Below, piece after piece: positions 19,635 to 28,447 of a stretch of DNA of 64,000 bases (the stretch's first letter is position 1; each line of letters starts with the position of its first letter). Made by a program: the position numbers and the translations under genes. The stretch lies in NCBI RefSeq assembly GCF_000372445.1, contig NZ_AQUY01000001.1:761553-825552 (forward strand), given 5' to 3'. The notes under the pieces were generated by a model. That model made no database searches and was not told where the DNA came from. It worked only from the letters and a program-made list of their open reading frames with translations. Source of the DNA: Corynebacterium ulceribovis DSM 45146. GTDB taxonomy: Bacteria > Actinomycetota > Actinomycetes > Mycobacteriales > Mycobacteriaceae.

Positions 19635-21011
19635 TTAAAACTCCAAACCGAGAAGCGCATTTTCGACCAATTCAGGCAGCGCCGGGTGAATCCAGTACTG
19701 CTCAGTGGCCACTTCACGGCAATCCATATCAAAGGACAGCATCGTGATAAACGTTTGAATCAAACTCGATGCTTCCGGACCCATAATATGAGCGCCGAGC
19801 AGCTTGCCGGTCTTCCGGTCCGCAATAACCTTGCAAAAACCAGTGGTATCTTCCATCGCCCAGCCATAAGCAATATCACCGTATTTCTGAACCTTCACGG
19901 TGATGTCGTGTCCGGCATCAATTGCCGCCTGCTCAGTTAACCCGACTGCAGCAATCTGCGGATGCGTAAACACTGCCGCCGGGACAAACTTATGCGGCAT
20001 CGGCTGCAAATCATCTGGGTTCAGCAAGTTATGGAAAACCGCGCGGCCTTCTGCATTAGCCACATGCTTCAATTCAAATGGGGAAGACACATCGCCAAGT
20101 GCCCAGACACCTTCAGCAGACGTGCGGCCGTATTCATCGACGGCAATGTGTGAGCCGTCCATGTCAATGCCTGCGGCAGAAAGATTAAGTTGATCCCCAT
20201 TTGGGGTACGCCCTGTGGACACCAACAATTCGTCACAAAGCAATGTGCTTCCATCGGTGAGGGTTAAAGTCATCGTGCCGTCGTCGTGGCTTTCTGCGGC
20301 GGTGACTTCAGTGTTGAACCGCACGTCCCATTGGTTCGCCGCAATCTCCGAAAACGCTTGCGTCACGTCCGCATCGAGCTCGCGCAGCATCGCCTCGGAG
20401 CGCACTAGCACTGTGACCTGCACACCAAAGCTAGAGAACACGTGCGCAAACTCGGTGGCAATATAACCGCCACCAATAATCACCATGCGTCGTGGCAATG
20501 CCGGAATACGCATCACATTGTCGCTGGTGTGGTACGGCACCCCGGACTTTTCAATCGCCTCTGGGATGTGTGGTCGGGCGCCAGCGGCAATCAGTACCTG
20601 GTCGGCGCTAATGGTGACTTCGCTATCGCCGTCGCCAGTTTTAATGGTGCGCGGGCCAACAAAAGTAGCGGCGTGGCTATAGACATCAATATTGTCGCAG
20701 TCTTCCCGGCGATACTTCTCGCCGCCTTCCGCAATCAAATCAATGCGGTCAGCAAAGATACGCTGTTGAATTGCTGGCCAATCCACACCATTGAGCGTGG
20801 CATCAATGCCGAGTTTGGAAGAATGCACTGCCGAATATGCTTGGTCGGCGGCATGCACCAGCATCTTGGTTGGGATACAGCCGGCATTCATGCAGGTGCC
20901 ACCAAACTTCGCCTTTTCGACGATGGCAATGCGCTTGTCATCAAACTGCGGCTGCGGAATGGAGTTACCCGTACCGGCGCCAATAATGATCAAGTCATAA
21001 TGCTTGGTCAT
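19635..21011 (-). CDS. mtr: Mycothione reductase
   Basis: A 458-residue FAD- and NADPH-dependent disulfide reductase that reduces mycothione (oxidised mycothiol). FAD site GAGTGNS, redox pair C40/C45 (GGTCMNAGCIPTK) and the C-terminal H442-E447 dyad (IHPALPE) are present. The motif MNAGC and the TGN replacement after GAG separate it from lipoamide and glutathione reductases and match Mtr. It is the middle gene of a three-gene operon, starting 4 nt after the hydrolase stop. It marks the organism as a mycothiol producer. Confidence 0.93.
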   Translation of the reverse strand: MTKHYDLIIIGAGTGNSIPQPQFDDKRIAIVEKAKFGGTCMNAGCIPTKMLVHAADQAYSAVHSSKLGIDATLNGVDWPAIQQRIFADRIDLIAEGGEKYRREDCDNIDVYSHAATFVGPRTIKTGDGDSEVTISADQVLIAAGARPHIPEAIEKSGVPYHTSDNVMRIPALPRRMVIIGGGYIATEFAHVFSSFGVQVTVLVRSEAMLRELDADVTQAFSEIAANQWDVRFNTEVTAAESHDDGTMTLTLTDGSTLLCDELLVSTGRTPNGDQLNLSAAGIDMDGSHIAVDEYGRTSAEGVWALGDVSSPFELKHVANAEGRAVFHNLLNPDDLQPMPHKFVPAAVFTHPQIAAVGLTEQAAIDAGHDITVKVQKYGDIAYGWAMEDTTGFCKVIADRKTGKLLGAHIMGPEASSLIQTFITMLSFDMDCREVATEQYWIHPALPELVENALLGLEF

Positions 21012-21015
21012 TGAA

Positions 21016-22029
21016 TTACTTCACATCCAATTCAGCTAGGAACTTATCGGTCACGGCATATGCTGCCGCCAATGCATGCGGCTTGGACAAAAACACATCA
21101 TGCCGGGCACCCGGAATGACTTCGACTTTCGCATCCGCACTCAAAGTCGGACCCCATTTTTCCATGTCCTGCACATCTAGAATCACATCGGCACTGTCTG
21201 CCGCCGGTGAGTACTCTTTCGCGAAATATGACTCGGAGGAGCGCAGCACCAGCGTCGGCACCTGTGTATCAATGCCGGAATGCAGAAGCGCCTGTGCCCG
21301 AATGACCGCGGCCATCCAGTCGAAACGCATCGGGAATCCGAGCATTGGCTTCAGGTCGAGGTCAAAGTGCCACTCGCCGGAGGCCGAGTTATGGATGGAC
21401 TCACCGTAGGCAGTAAACGGCGGGGCAGGCAGGATGGCCTTCGGCATGAGCTTATTGACGATTCGGACCAGCGGCGCCAGCATAGCGCCGGTCATGCCAC
21501 GGACATTGCCCATCCCAAGCCATGGAGAATTGAGCACAAGACCGGCAACGGCGGAGTGGCGTTCTTTGGCTGGGCCCTTCGAAGCAGCGAGGCGGTGCAA
21601 CCACAGTGGCGCAAGTAGGCCGCCAGTGGAGTGCGCAAAAACAACCACACTGTTGTGTTCACTGCGAATTAAATCTAAAGCGAGGTTGAGCTCGTGGTCG
21701 TAGAGCTGAAGATCTGTGACTTGATGGCGAGTTTGGTCATCGCGATGTGAGCGCCCACACTTGCGTAGGTCGAGGGCATAGAACGCAAATCCTTGATCTG
21801 CGAAATGCTCGGCAACGTGGCGCTGGAAGAAGTAGTCGCTCAGGCCGTGCACCCACAAAATAGCTGGTTGACCGGAAAGGTCAGCAGCCGTGGTCGGGCT
21901 GTAGCGCACGAGGGTAGCGAAGATGTCGCCCTCTCCTTCGGGGTCAATACCGAGGGGCAAAGTGGTCTGCTGGAAATCGGGGCCAAGTATGTCTTCAGCC
22001 CATTCGGGGGTAACCGCGTTATTCGTCAC
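21016..22029 (-). CDS. Alpha/beta hydrolase (lysophospholipase/monoacylglycerol-lipase-like)
   Basis: A 337-residue cytoplasmic serine hydrolase. WVHGLSDYFFQ gives the oxyanion region, AHSTGGLL the nucleophile elbow, and VIPGARHDVFLS the catalytic histidine; this is the Hydrolase_4 type. No signal peptide. The start is GTG at 22029 with TACGGT 6 nt upstream on the minus strand (leaderless). It heads the operon with mtr; the link to mycothiol is positional only. Confidence 0.85.
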   Translation of the reverse strand: MTNNAVTPEWAEDILGPDFQQTTLPLGIDPEGEGDIFATLVRYSPTTAADLSGQPAILWVHGLSDYFFQRHVAEHFADQGFAFYALDLRKCGRSHRDDQTRHQVTDLQLYDHELNLALDLIRSEHNSVVVFAHSTGGLLAPLWLHRLAASKGPAKERHSAVAGLVLNSPWLGMGNVRGMTGAMLAPLVRIVNKLMPKAILPAPPFTAYGESIHNSASGEWHFDLDLKPMLGFPMRFDWMAAVIRAQALLHSGIDTQVPTLVLRSSESYFAKEYSPAADSADVILDVQDMEKWGPTLSADAKVEVIPGARHDVFLSKPHALAAAYAVTDKFLAELDVK

Positions 22030-22185
22030 ATCTATACCGTACCTACCTACCCAAACCCCTGCCCTGCAGTGGAAAAGGGGAAAGCAAATAGTGGGTAAAC
22101 ACGAGATCGGCGTATGGTTAAAAGTGGATGCGTTCCGCCCCTTTATGCGTAGAGCAAAGGTGGGCGAAGTAACATATCTAGGAAT

Positions 22186-22210
22186 CAGGGTTAACTGCCC
22201 GTTACCCCTG
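22186..22210. promoter_or_regulatory. Imperfect inverted repeat upstream of mqo
   Basis: CAGGGTTAACT (22186-22196) and CGTTACCCCTG (22200-22210) are reverse complements at 9 of 11 positions, 50 nt before mqo. A TATCTA hexamer lies at 22175-22180. It could be an operator or a leader hairpin; no known regulator motif was recognised. Confidence 0.35.
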
Positions 22211-22260
22211 CGCCGAGATTTCGCCGAACCAACTTAACCTAATTAAGGATGATTTCAGCC

Positions 22261-23760
22261 GTGTCAGATTCGAAGGTTTCAGCTCAAGGCAGTAACGACG
22301 TCGATGTTCTCTTCATTGGCGCAGGTGTAATGAGTGCCACCCTCGGCATCTTGCTCAAAGAGCTAGAGCCAAGCTGGTCCCAGGTCTACTTCGAGCGCTT
22401 GGACACCCCGGCCCAAGAGTCTTCCTCCCCATGGAACAACGCCGGTACCGGCCACTCCGCACTGTGCGAGTTGAACTACACCCCGTACAAGAACGGCAAG
22501 GTAGACATCTCCAAGGCGAAGCGAATCAACGAGCAGTTCCAGGTTTCCCGCCAGCTGTGGACCTCGCTGGTCTCTGCCGGCACCCTCGGCGACCCATCCG
22601 AATTCATCAACGCAGTGGACCACACCACCTTCGCACAGGGCCACGAGCAGATGGAGTTCATGCGTAAGCGCTACGAAGCGCTGGAAGCACACCCACTGTT
22701 CCACGGCCAGGAACTGATTGAAGACAACGACCGCTTTGCAGAGTACCTGCCGCTGATGAGCGAAGGCCGTGACTTCGACGCGCTGCCAGTGTCCGCTATC
22801 CGTAACCCGAACGGTACCGACGTGAACTTCGGTGCTCTGGCCAAGCAGTACCTGGACGCGCTGTCGAAGAAGGGCGCGGACATCTTCTACGGCCACGAGG
22901 TTAAGGACATTAAGCGTGACGGCGCGAAGTGGAAGGTAACTGTTAAGAACATCCACACTGGTGACCAGAGCGTCTACCGTGCGAACTTCGTATTCGTCGG
23001 CGCCGGTGGTGCCGCACTGCCACTGCTGCAGAAGGCGGGCATCCCAGAGATTCGCGGCTTTGCTGGCTTCCCAGTATCCGGCCAGTGGCTGCGATGCACC
23101 AACGACGACCTGATTGAAAAGCACAGCGCGAAGGTATACGGCAAGGCCACTGTCGGCACCCCACCAATGTCGGTGCCACACCTGGACACCCGCATCATCG
23201 ACGGCAAGAAGGGCCTGCTGTTTGGCCCATACGCTGGCTGGAACTCGAAGTTCCTCAAGCAGGGCTCTTGGACCGACATGTTCAAGTCCATTCGCCTGAA
23301 CAACCTGCCTTCCTACATCGGTGTGGGCCTGCAGGAAATGGGTCTGACCAAGTACCTCATCACCGAGGTGCTCAAGGACTTCGAAGCGCGCGTGGAATCC
23401 CTGCGCGAGTACATCCCGAACGTTGACGGCAAGGACTGGGAACTGATCGCCGCTGGCCAGCGCGTTCAGGTTATCCGCCCAACCCACAACTGGAAGGGTG
23501 GCACCCTGGAATTCGGTACCGCAGTGGTTAACCACGCTGACGGCACCATCGCCGGCCTGCTCGGCGCATCCCCAGGCGCTTCCATTGCCCCAGCCGTCAT
23601 GATCGATCTGATTGAGCGTTGCTTCGGCGCGAAGATGGGCGAGTGGGCACCTAAGCTGAAGGAACTGATTCCTTCCTACGGCATCACCCTGGCTGACGAC
23701 GCTGACCTGTACCAGCAGGTTTGGGACGAGTCCCAGGCAGTGCTGAAGCTGGAGCGTTAA
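22261..23760 (+). CDS. mqo: Malate:quinone oxidoreductase
   Basis: A 499-residue FAD-dependent membrane-associated enzyme that oxidises malate to oxaloacetate and reduces menaquinone, the main malate dehydrogenase of corynebacteria. FAD motif DVLFIGAGVMSATLG is at the N-terminus, and PWNNAGTGHSALCELNYTP is family-specific. I prefer GTG at 22261 (MSDSKVSAQ) because AAGGA precedes it by 11 nt, whereas ATG 22249 has its AAGG directly attached. The gene is monocistronic, with a ~230-bp upstream region. Confidence 0.96.
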   Translation: MSDSKVSAQGSNDVDVLFIGAGVMSATLGILLKELEPSWSQVYFERLDTPAQESSSPWNNAGTGHSALCELNYTPYKNGKVDISKAKRINEQFQVSRQLWTSLVSAGTLGDPSEFINAVDHTTFAQGHEQMEFMRKRYEALEAHPLFHGQELIEDNDRFAEYLPLMSEGRDFDALPVSAIRNPNGTDVNFGALAKQYLDALSKKGADIFYGHEVKDIKRDGAKWKVTVKNIHTGDQSVYRANFVFVGAGGAALPLLQKAGIPEIRGFAGFPVSGQWLRCTNDDLIEKHSAKVYGKATVGTPPMSVPHLDTRIIDGKKGLLFGPYAGWNSKFLKQGSWTDMFKSIRLNNLPSYIGVGLQEMGLTKYLITEVLKDFEARVESLREYIPNVDGKDWELIAAGQRVQVIRPTHNWKGGTLEFGTAVVNHADGTIAGLLGASPGASIAPAVMIDLIERCFGAKMGEWAPKLKELIPSYGITLADDADLYQQVWDESQAVLKLER

Positions 23761-23784
23761 TCTCCAGCAGGAAGTAGCGCCCAG

Positions 23785-25071
23785 CTAGCTGTACCGCTCG
23801 ACAAGTTGCCACGGCTGGCAGAGCATCGCGGAAATCTCCGCATCTGCCAGCGCAACATCCAAGAATTCCGCCAGCAGCTGATGATATTCATCAGCTAGCT
23901 GGCGGTAGTTCTTTTCATCGATACTTCCGGCAGCATCCCGCCACCGGCGAACTGCTTCTGCTTCCACCACAGTGCGGATGGCATGTACCTTGTCCTGCCC
24001 GTGGCGTTTGAGCACATTGGCCACGACGTTGGCGCGCACGGCATCCATACCGATGGTGTCCGGCACAATACCCTCGGGCACTGCCCGCTGCGCCCCAGGA
24101 ATAAGCGTCACCGACGCACGGTGGGCAATCCGCAGTTTCTCCGGCACCGACATATCACCGGTGCGACACACCGCAGCTGCCGCGTGCATCCCGCGCGGAG
24201 TCAGCCCAGAATGGGCCACCCATTGCGTCGCCGTTTTCACATCCAGCGCGGTAATCGGCGGAGCAAACCGCACCGGACTATTGGCCGCCCGAACCCGCGC
24301 CGCATAGCCAGCATGCGCCAGTCCCACCCGCAGCCAGTCTTCTGGGTGCAGAAATTCCCGAGCGTCCACCGACACATTCACCAGCGCCAAATATGGCACT
24401 TTGGTGACGGAACGGGTCGCACTGAATTCACTTCCGACGGTGAACTCGGTGTGCTTGAGCTTGAAGGTAATCTTCCCGCGCACGGCCGGTCCGTCAATAA
24501 GCCCAGTGAAACACCGCAACATTTTGCCGGTGCGGTCGGCCTGCACAATGCTGTCGACAAGGACCCGGATGTAAGTTTGCCAGCGGCCCATCTGTTTAGA
24601 CTCGACGAAGCGACACAGCGCAAGGGCTTCGTGGAGGAATTGTTGCGCCGCCATCTGCGGTGCGACGGTGTCCACAATGAGTTCGAGGTCGTTGCCGGCG
24701 GGCAGGACTACTGGTTCGGGTGCGTAGACCAGCCATTTGAAGGCTCCGAGCATCATTTTCCGGAGTTCAGTTTCTGGAATTTCGCCGTTCACCAGACAGC
24801 GCTGCCAACCCTCAGTCGCCTCGGCGATGACCGCCTGGGTTAGGGCAGCGGTGGCACGGTCAACATCAGTGTCCGTCACGGCTGGGTCGGTGCGGCGGGC
24901 GGTTTTGATTTCGCAAAGGTCCAGTGCGCGCCACAGCGGCGTCGAAGCTACCGTTCGCACATCGACAGTGCGGCGTGGTTCGGGCAGGAAAAGTTCCGCG
25001 ACCATAGGGCCAAGGTGGGTAACCAGCTGGTGATGGGCCTGTAGACCCGTCAGAGGCGCAACAGATGACAT
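23785..25071 (-). CDS. Hypothetical protein, 428 residues
   Basis: I do not recognise this family. The protein is soluble, with no signal peptide or membrane helix, is mostly alpha-helical in appearance, and has central beta-like segments (GKITFKLKHTEFTVGSEF; VPYLALVNVSVDARE). The C-terminal 80 residues contain a charged helix (RHGQDKVHAIRTVVEAEAVRRW). Codon use resembles its neighbours, so recent transfer is not suggested. TACGCT lies 6 nt before the ATG on the minus strand (leaderless). It is divergent from the DHA2 pump, 79 bp apart, with a shared candidate operator. Confidence 0.7.
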   Translation of the reverse strand: MSSVAPLTGLQAHHQLVTHLGPMVAELFLPEPRRTVDVRTVASTPLWRALDLCEIKTARRTDPAVTDTDVDRATAALTQAVIAEATEGWQRCLVNGEIPETELRKMMLGAFKWLVYAPEPVVLPAGNDLELIVDTVAPQMAAQQFLHEALALCRFVESKQMGRWQTYIRVLVDSIVQADRTGKMLRCFTGLIDGPAVRGKITFKLKHTEFTVGSEFSATRSVTKVPYLALVNVSVDAREFLHPEDWLRVGLAHAGYAARVRAANSPVRFAPPITALDVKTATQWVAHSGLTPRGMHAAAAVCRTGDMSVPEKLRIAHRASVTLIPGAQRAVPEGIVPDTIGMDAVRANVVANVLKRHGQDKVHAIRTVVEAEAVRRWRDAAGSIDEKNYRQLADEYHQLLAEFLDVALADAEISAMLCQPWQLVERYS

Positions 25072-25104
25072 GGCTATAGCGTATCGGCTACCAGCTCAAA
25101 GTGA

Positions 25105-25128
25105 GTGATGAAACTAGTGATACATCAC
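25105..25128. promoter_or_regulatory. Inverted repeat in the divergent promoter region
   Basis: GTGATG (25105-25110) and CATCAC (25123-25128) form an inverted repeat with a 12-bp spacer containing ACTAGT. It sits upstream of the TAGGCT -10 of the efflux gene, roughly over its -35 region, so a repressor there could control both divergent genes. Confidence 0.35.
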
Positions 25129-25150
25129 CAGGCAGGTAGGCTCGAGCCTT

Positions 25151-26647
25151 ATGACGAAAGCTCCGCAGGAAATCAGCCGCTATCCCGTGCACGGGTCCGC
25201 CTGGGGTATCCCGCTGCTTGTCCTAGCGGGCCTGCAACTAATGGTGGTGCTCGACGGCACCGTGGTGAACCTAGCGCTGCCGCGTATCCAAACCGAACTC
25301 GGCCTATCTGATTCGCTCCGCAGCTGGGTCATCACTGGGTACGCCTTGGCTTACGGTGGGTTGTTGCTGCTCGGCGGAAGGCTTGGCGACGCTTATGGGC
25401 GACGGAGAATGTTCCTCGTCGGGACCGGTATTTTCACCGTTGCGTCGCTAGTGGCGGGGCTAGCCAGCGGCCCGTGGTTGTTGTTGGTGGCCCGGGCAGT
25501 GCAGGGACTGGGGGCTGCGTTGGCATCGCCGACGGCGATGGCTCTGATTGTGGTAACGTTTGCGCCTGGTAAAACCCGCAACCAGGCGTTTTCGGTGTTC
25601 GCGATGATGACGGGCTTAGGCTCGGTGCTCGGGCTGGTGCTTGGCGGGGCGCTGACTGAGGCGTCGTGGCGCTGGATTTTCCTGATTAATGTGCCGATTG
25701 GTTTGGCCATCATCATCGGCGGGATGGCATCGCTCAGCGTATTCCCAGCCGAGCGGCGAATTCCGCTGGATGTTACCGGTGCGGTGCTTGCTACTGGGGC
25801 ATCCACCCTGCTGGTGTATGGCCTGACGGCTGGTGGCGCTGGCTGGACGCGTCCAGAAACCCTTATCCCAACAGTGACCGGTGTCGTGCTGCTGGTGGCG
25901 TTTTTCATTTCGCAGCGCGGCCGCAGCGGGGCAGTGATGCCGCTGTCGATGTTCTCCCGACCAGCACGCGCCGCAACGTTCTTTGGCATTTTGATGGTCG
26001 GCGCGTTGATGATGCCTATGACGGTGCAAGTGGCGTTCTTCGTGCAGGACGTTCTGGGTTACGGTCCGCTGAAAGCAGGGTTGGCATTTATCCCGTTTGC
26101 CTTCGCCATGGGGATTGGTTCTGGGTTGGCTGGCCACTTGGCGCTGAAGCGGCCACCTCGCGTCATCGTCACCATCGGTGGGCTGCTGCTAATTGTCAGC
26201 TTCATTTTCTCGTCGAAGCTCACACCACAGGCCCAGTACTTCCCAACCATTTTTGTGCTGGTGCTTGCCATCGGTATTGCCATCGGGCTGGTGCTGATCC
26301 CGCTGACCCTATCGGTGGTCGCCGGTGTCGCACCGGAAGATGTTGGTCCGTTGACGGCGACGAGTTTGGTGGCGCAGACACTGGGCGGGCCGTTGGGTCT
26401 GGCTGCGGCGTCCGGTATCGCAGAGGCCATTACGCGCGGCAAGCTGGGGGAGGCGTATGCGCAGCTGGATCGGACAGCGATGTCAGCAGTGGAAGTGGAG
26501 GCTTTGTCCGCGGGCTACACTGGCTCGTTGTTGCTCTGCGCGGGTCTGACTGCTGCGTTGGTGGTTGTGGTGCTGCTGTTTAATGATTTCTCCGCTACGG
26601 AGATTGCTGAAGGTAAAGAGGCCGAGGCTGCGGCGCAGCGCGAGTAA
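25151..26647 (+). CDS. MFS transporter, DHA2 (EmrB/QacA) drug efflux family
   Basis: A 498-residue transporter with about 14 hydrophobic helices. LDGTVVNLALPRIQ in helix 1 is the DHA2 motif, GGRLGDAYGRRRM is motif A, and SVLGLVLGGALTEASWRWIF contains the motif C region. Such pumps export hydrophobic or cationic drugs with protons; the substrate is unknown. TAGGCT ends 8 nt before the ATG and no SD is visible. No TetR or MarR regulator gene is adjacent. Confidence 0.9.
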   Translation: MTKAPQEISRYPVHGSAWGIPLLVLAGLQLMVVLDGTVVNLALPRIQTELGLSDSLRSWVITGYALAYGGLLLLGGRLGDAYGRRRMFLVGTGIFTVASLVAGLASGPWLLLVARAVQGLGAALASPTAMALIVVTFAPGKTRNQAFSVFAMMTGLGSVLGLVLGGALTEASWRWIFLINVPIGLAIIIGGMASLSVFPAERRIPLDVTGAVLATGASTLLVYGLTAGGAGWTRPETLIPTVTGVVLLVAFFISQRGRSGAVMPLSMFSRPARAATFFGILMVGALMMPMTVQVAFFVQDVLGYGPLKAGLAFIPFAFAMGIGSGLAGHLALKRPPRVIVTIGGLLLIVSFIFSSKLTPQAQYFPTIFVLVLAIGIAIGLVLIPLTLSVVAGVAPEDVGPLTATSLVAQTLGGPLGLAAASGIAEAITRGKLGEAYAQLDRTAMSAVEVEALSAGYTGSLLLCAGLTAALVVVVLLFNDFSATEIAEGKEAEAAAQRE

Positions 26648-26667
26648 GCAGGAGTAGTCTGCAATGC

Positions 26668-26696
26668 GTGTCAGTTTCGGCTATGTCCTCTGACAC
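26668..26696. promoter_or_regulatory. Inverted repeat GTGTCAG-N15-CTGACAC
   Basis: Perfect 7-bp arms at 26668-26674 and 26690-26696 lie between the efflux gene and the acyl-CoA synthetase gene. A weak TTGTTTT follows, so it may be a poor terminator of the upstream gene or an operator of the downstream one. Confidence 0.35.
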
Positions 26697-26767
26697 ACTA
26701 TTGTTTTGCGTAAGAAAGTTCTTTGGTCACCTGCTGGCCATACCGACACCGTGAAAGTTAGAGATTG

Positions 26768-28417
26768 ATGTCTGGGCGTCCTGCACCTACGAATTTGCCG
26801 CTGTGGCATAAGCTCCTCCACCTGGGTCAATCCCTGCCGAAGCTGCTATCGCGCGGTGTGTTGCCACCGCTGAGCCCAGTTACCACCCCAAAAATCGCGC
26901 TGAAGATGCTCGAGCTTGGTATGTCCCAGGCGATGATGGCGGAGATGGGCACCATCGTCTCCCCGAATCGCCTAGCGCTTATCGACGATATTGGCACCCG
27001 CACCTATCGCGAACTGCGCGATGACGTGAAAGCTTTTGCCTGCGCGCTGGCGGCCCGCGGCGTCAAGCCCGGGGACCAGATTGCGATCGTGGCGCGCAAT
27101 AGCCGCGGCATTATGTACCCACAGGTCGTGTGCGGTTACCTTGGCACCCAGATGGTGGTGCTGAACCCGTATTCGTCCGGCGCCCAGCTGACCGCACTGC
27201 TGAAGGAGAACCCGCCGGCGGTCCTGGTTGCCGACGAAGAGTTCGCCCAAGACATCCACACCGATGACAGCACCATCCGCATCATTGGTTTTGGTAATCC
27301 TTCCGGTCCGCAGGAAGTTTCGCTGCAATCGCTTATTGACGAACATGCACCTGTCGATTTGCCGAAGCGTCCGAAGGCGCTGCCGATGATTGTGATGTCG
27401 TCTGGCACTACCGGCATGCCCAAGGGCGTGACTATTCGGACGCCACGGACCCCACGTGTGCTCGGTGGCATTATTGACCGCGTGCCTTGGGGGCCAAATA
27501 AGACATTGCAGCTGACAGCGTCGCTATTCCACGGCTGGGGTTTGCTGAATGTCAACCTTGCATTGTCGACTCGGTCGACCATCATTTTGCGTCGCTACTT
27601 TGATGCCGTGCAGTCAGTCGATGACCTGCAACAGTACAACGTGGATGCAATTGTTTCCGCCGCTATTTTCTTGAAGGAACAGGTCGCGGAAATGGACCGC
27701 CGTGGCTACACCAAAAAAGATATCGACTTTGTGGTTGCCGCTGGAAACATCCTGCCGGTGCACCTGTGCGAAGAACTTACCGAACACTTTGGTCCAGTGG
27801 TGTGCAACTTCTATGGCTCCACCGAAAACAACCAAGTGGCTATCGCAACCGGCCCCGAAACCGCCGTGAACCCTTTGACCGTGGGCAAACCAACGATGGG
27901 CACCCGGGTTAAAGTGCTGGATGAAAACGGCCAGGAAGTCCCAGTCGGTCAGACTGGCATCATTCACTCCGCCTCGAACCTGACGTTCTCTGGCTACATC
28001 AGCGACCGAGATACCCCAGTGGTGAACCAAGGTTTGCTCTCTACCGGCGACCTCGGCCACTTCGATACCGAAGGCTACCTCTACGTCCATGGCCGCTCGG
28101 ATGACATGGTCATCCGCGGTGGCGAAAACTGCTACCCACGGGAAGCTGAAGATGTGCTCGGCACACTGCCCGGTGTGGAAGACGTCCACGTCTCAGGTGA
28201 CCAAGGCGGCCAACTGATGGCCGTACTGACCGCGTATGTGGTCCGGGAAAGCTCCCCAGCCGGAGCCGCTTTGACAGACCAGGACATCAAAGACGCGGTG
28301 GCACAGAACCTCGCGCAGCACAATATTCCAGACCACGTCGTCTGGGTGAGCGAACTGCCGCGCAATGACGCCGGAAAAGTTGTCAAGCGCAAGCTCCCTG
28401 GCAACGCCGCGAGCTAG
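26768..28417 (+). CDS. Acyl-CoA synthetase (AMP-forming, FadD-type)
   Basis: A 549-residue ANL-superfamily enzyme. The P-loop-like motif is VMSSGTTGMPKGVTI, the A5 motif FYGSTENN, the A7 motif STGDLGHFDTEG, and the hinge and A8 region GRSDDMVIRGGENCYP; the catalytic lysine is in NDAGKVVKRKL. It should activate a carboxylic acid, probably a fatty acid, to acyl-AMP and then acyl-CoA. The ATG at 26768 is used; the preceding TTG is an alternative. No partner fatty-acid genes are nearby, so the substrate remains open. Confidence 0.88.
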   Translation: MSGRPAPTNLPLWHKLLHLGQSLPKLLSRGVLPPLSPVTTPKIALKMLELGMSQAMMAEMGTIVSPNRLALIDDIGTRTYRELRDDVKAFACALAARGVKPGDQIAIVARNSRGIMYPQVVCGYLGTQMVVLNPYSSGAQLTALLKENPPAVLVADEEFAQDIHTDDSTIRIIGFGNPSGPQEVSLQSLIDEHAPVDLPKRPKALPMIVMSSGTTGMPKGVTIRTPRTPRVLGGIIDRVPWGPNKTLQLTASLFHGWGLLNVNLALSTRSTIILRRYFDAVQSVDDLQQYNVDAIVSAAIFLKEQVAEMDRRGYTKKDIDFVVAAGNILPVHLCEELTEHFGPVVCNFYGSTENNQVAIATGPETAVNPLTVGKPTMGTRVKVLDENGQEVPVGQTGIIHSASNLTFSGYISDRDTPVVNQGLLSTGDLGHFDTEGYLYVHGRSDDMVIRGGENCYPREAEDVLGTLPGVEDVHVSGDQGGQLMAVLTAYVVRESSPAGAALTDQDIKDAVAQNLAQHNIPDHVVWVSELPRNDAGKVVKRKLPGNAAS

Positions 28418-28447
28418 CGGCGCTTCATCGCCGCCGCTACGTAATCG

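Noticed and set aside
22220..22248. DtxR iron box before mqo (CTTAACCTAATTAAG)
   Set aside because: Only half of the 19-bp DtxR consensus is matched, and symmetry is poor.
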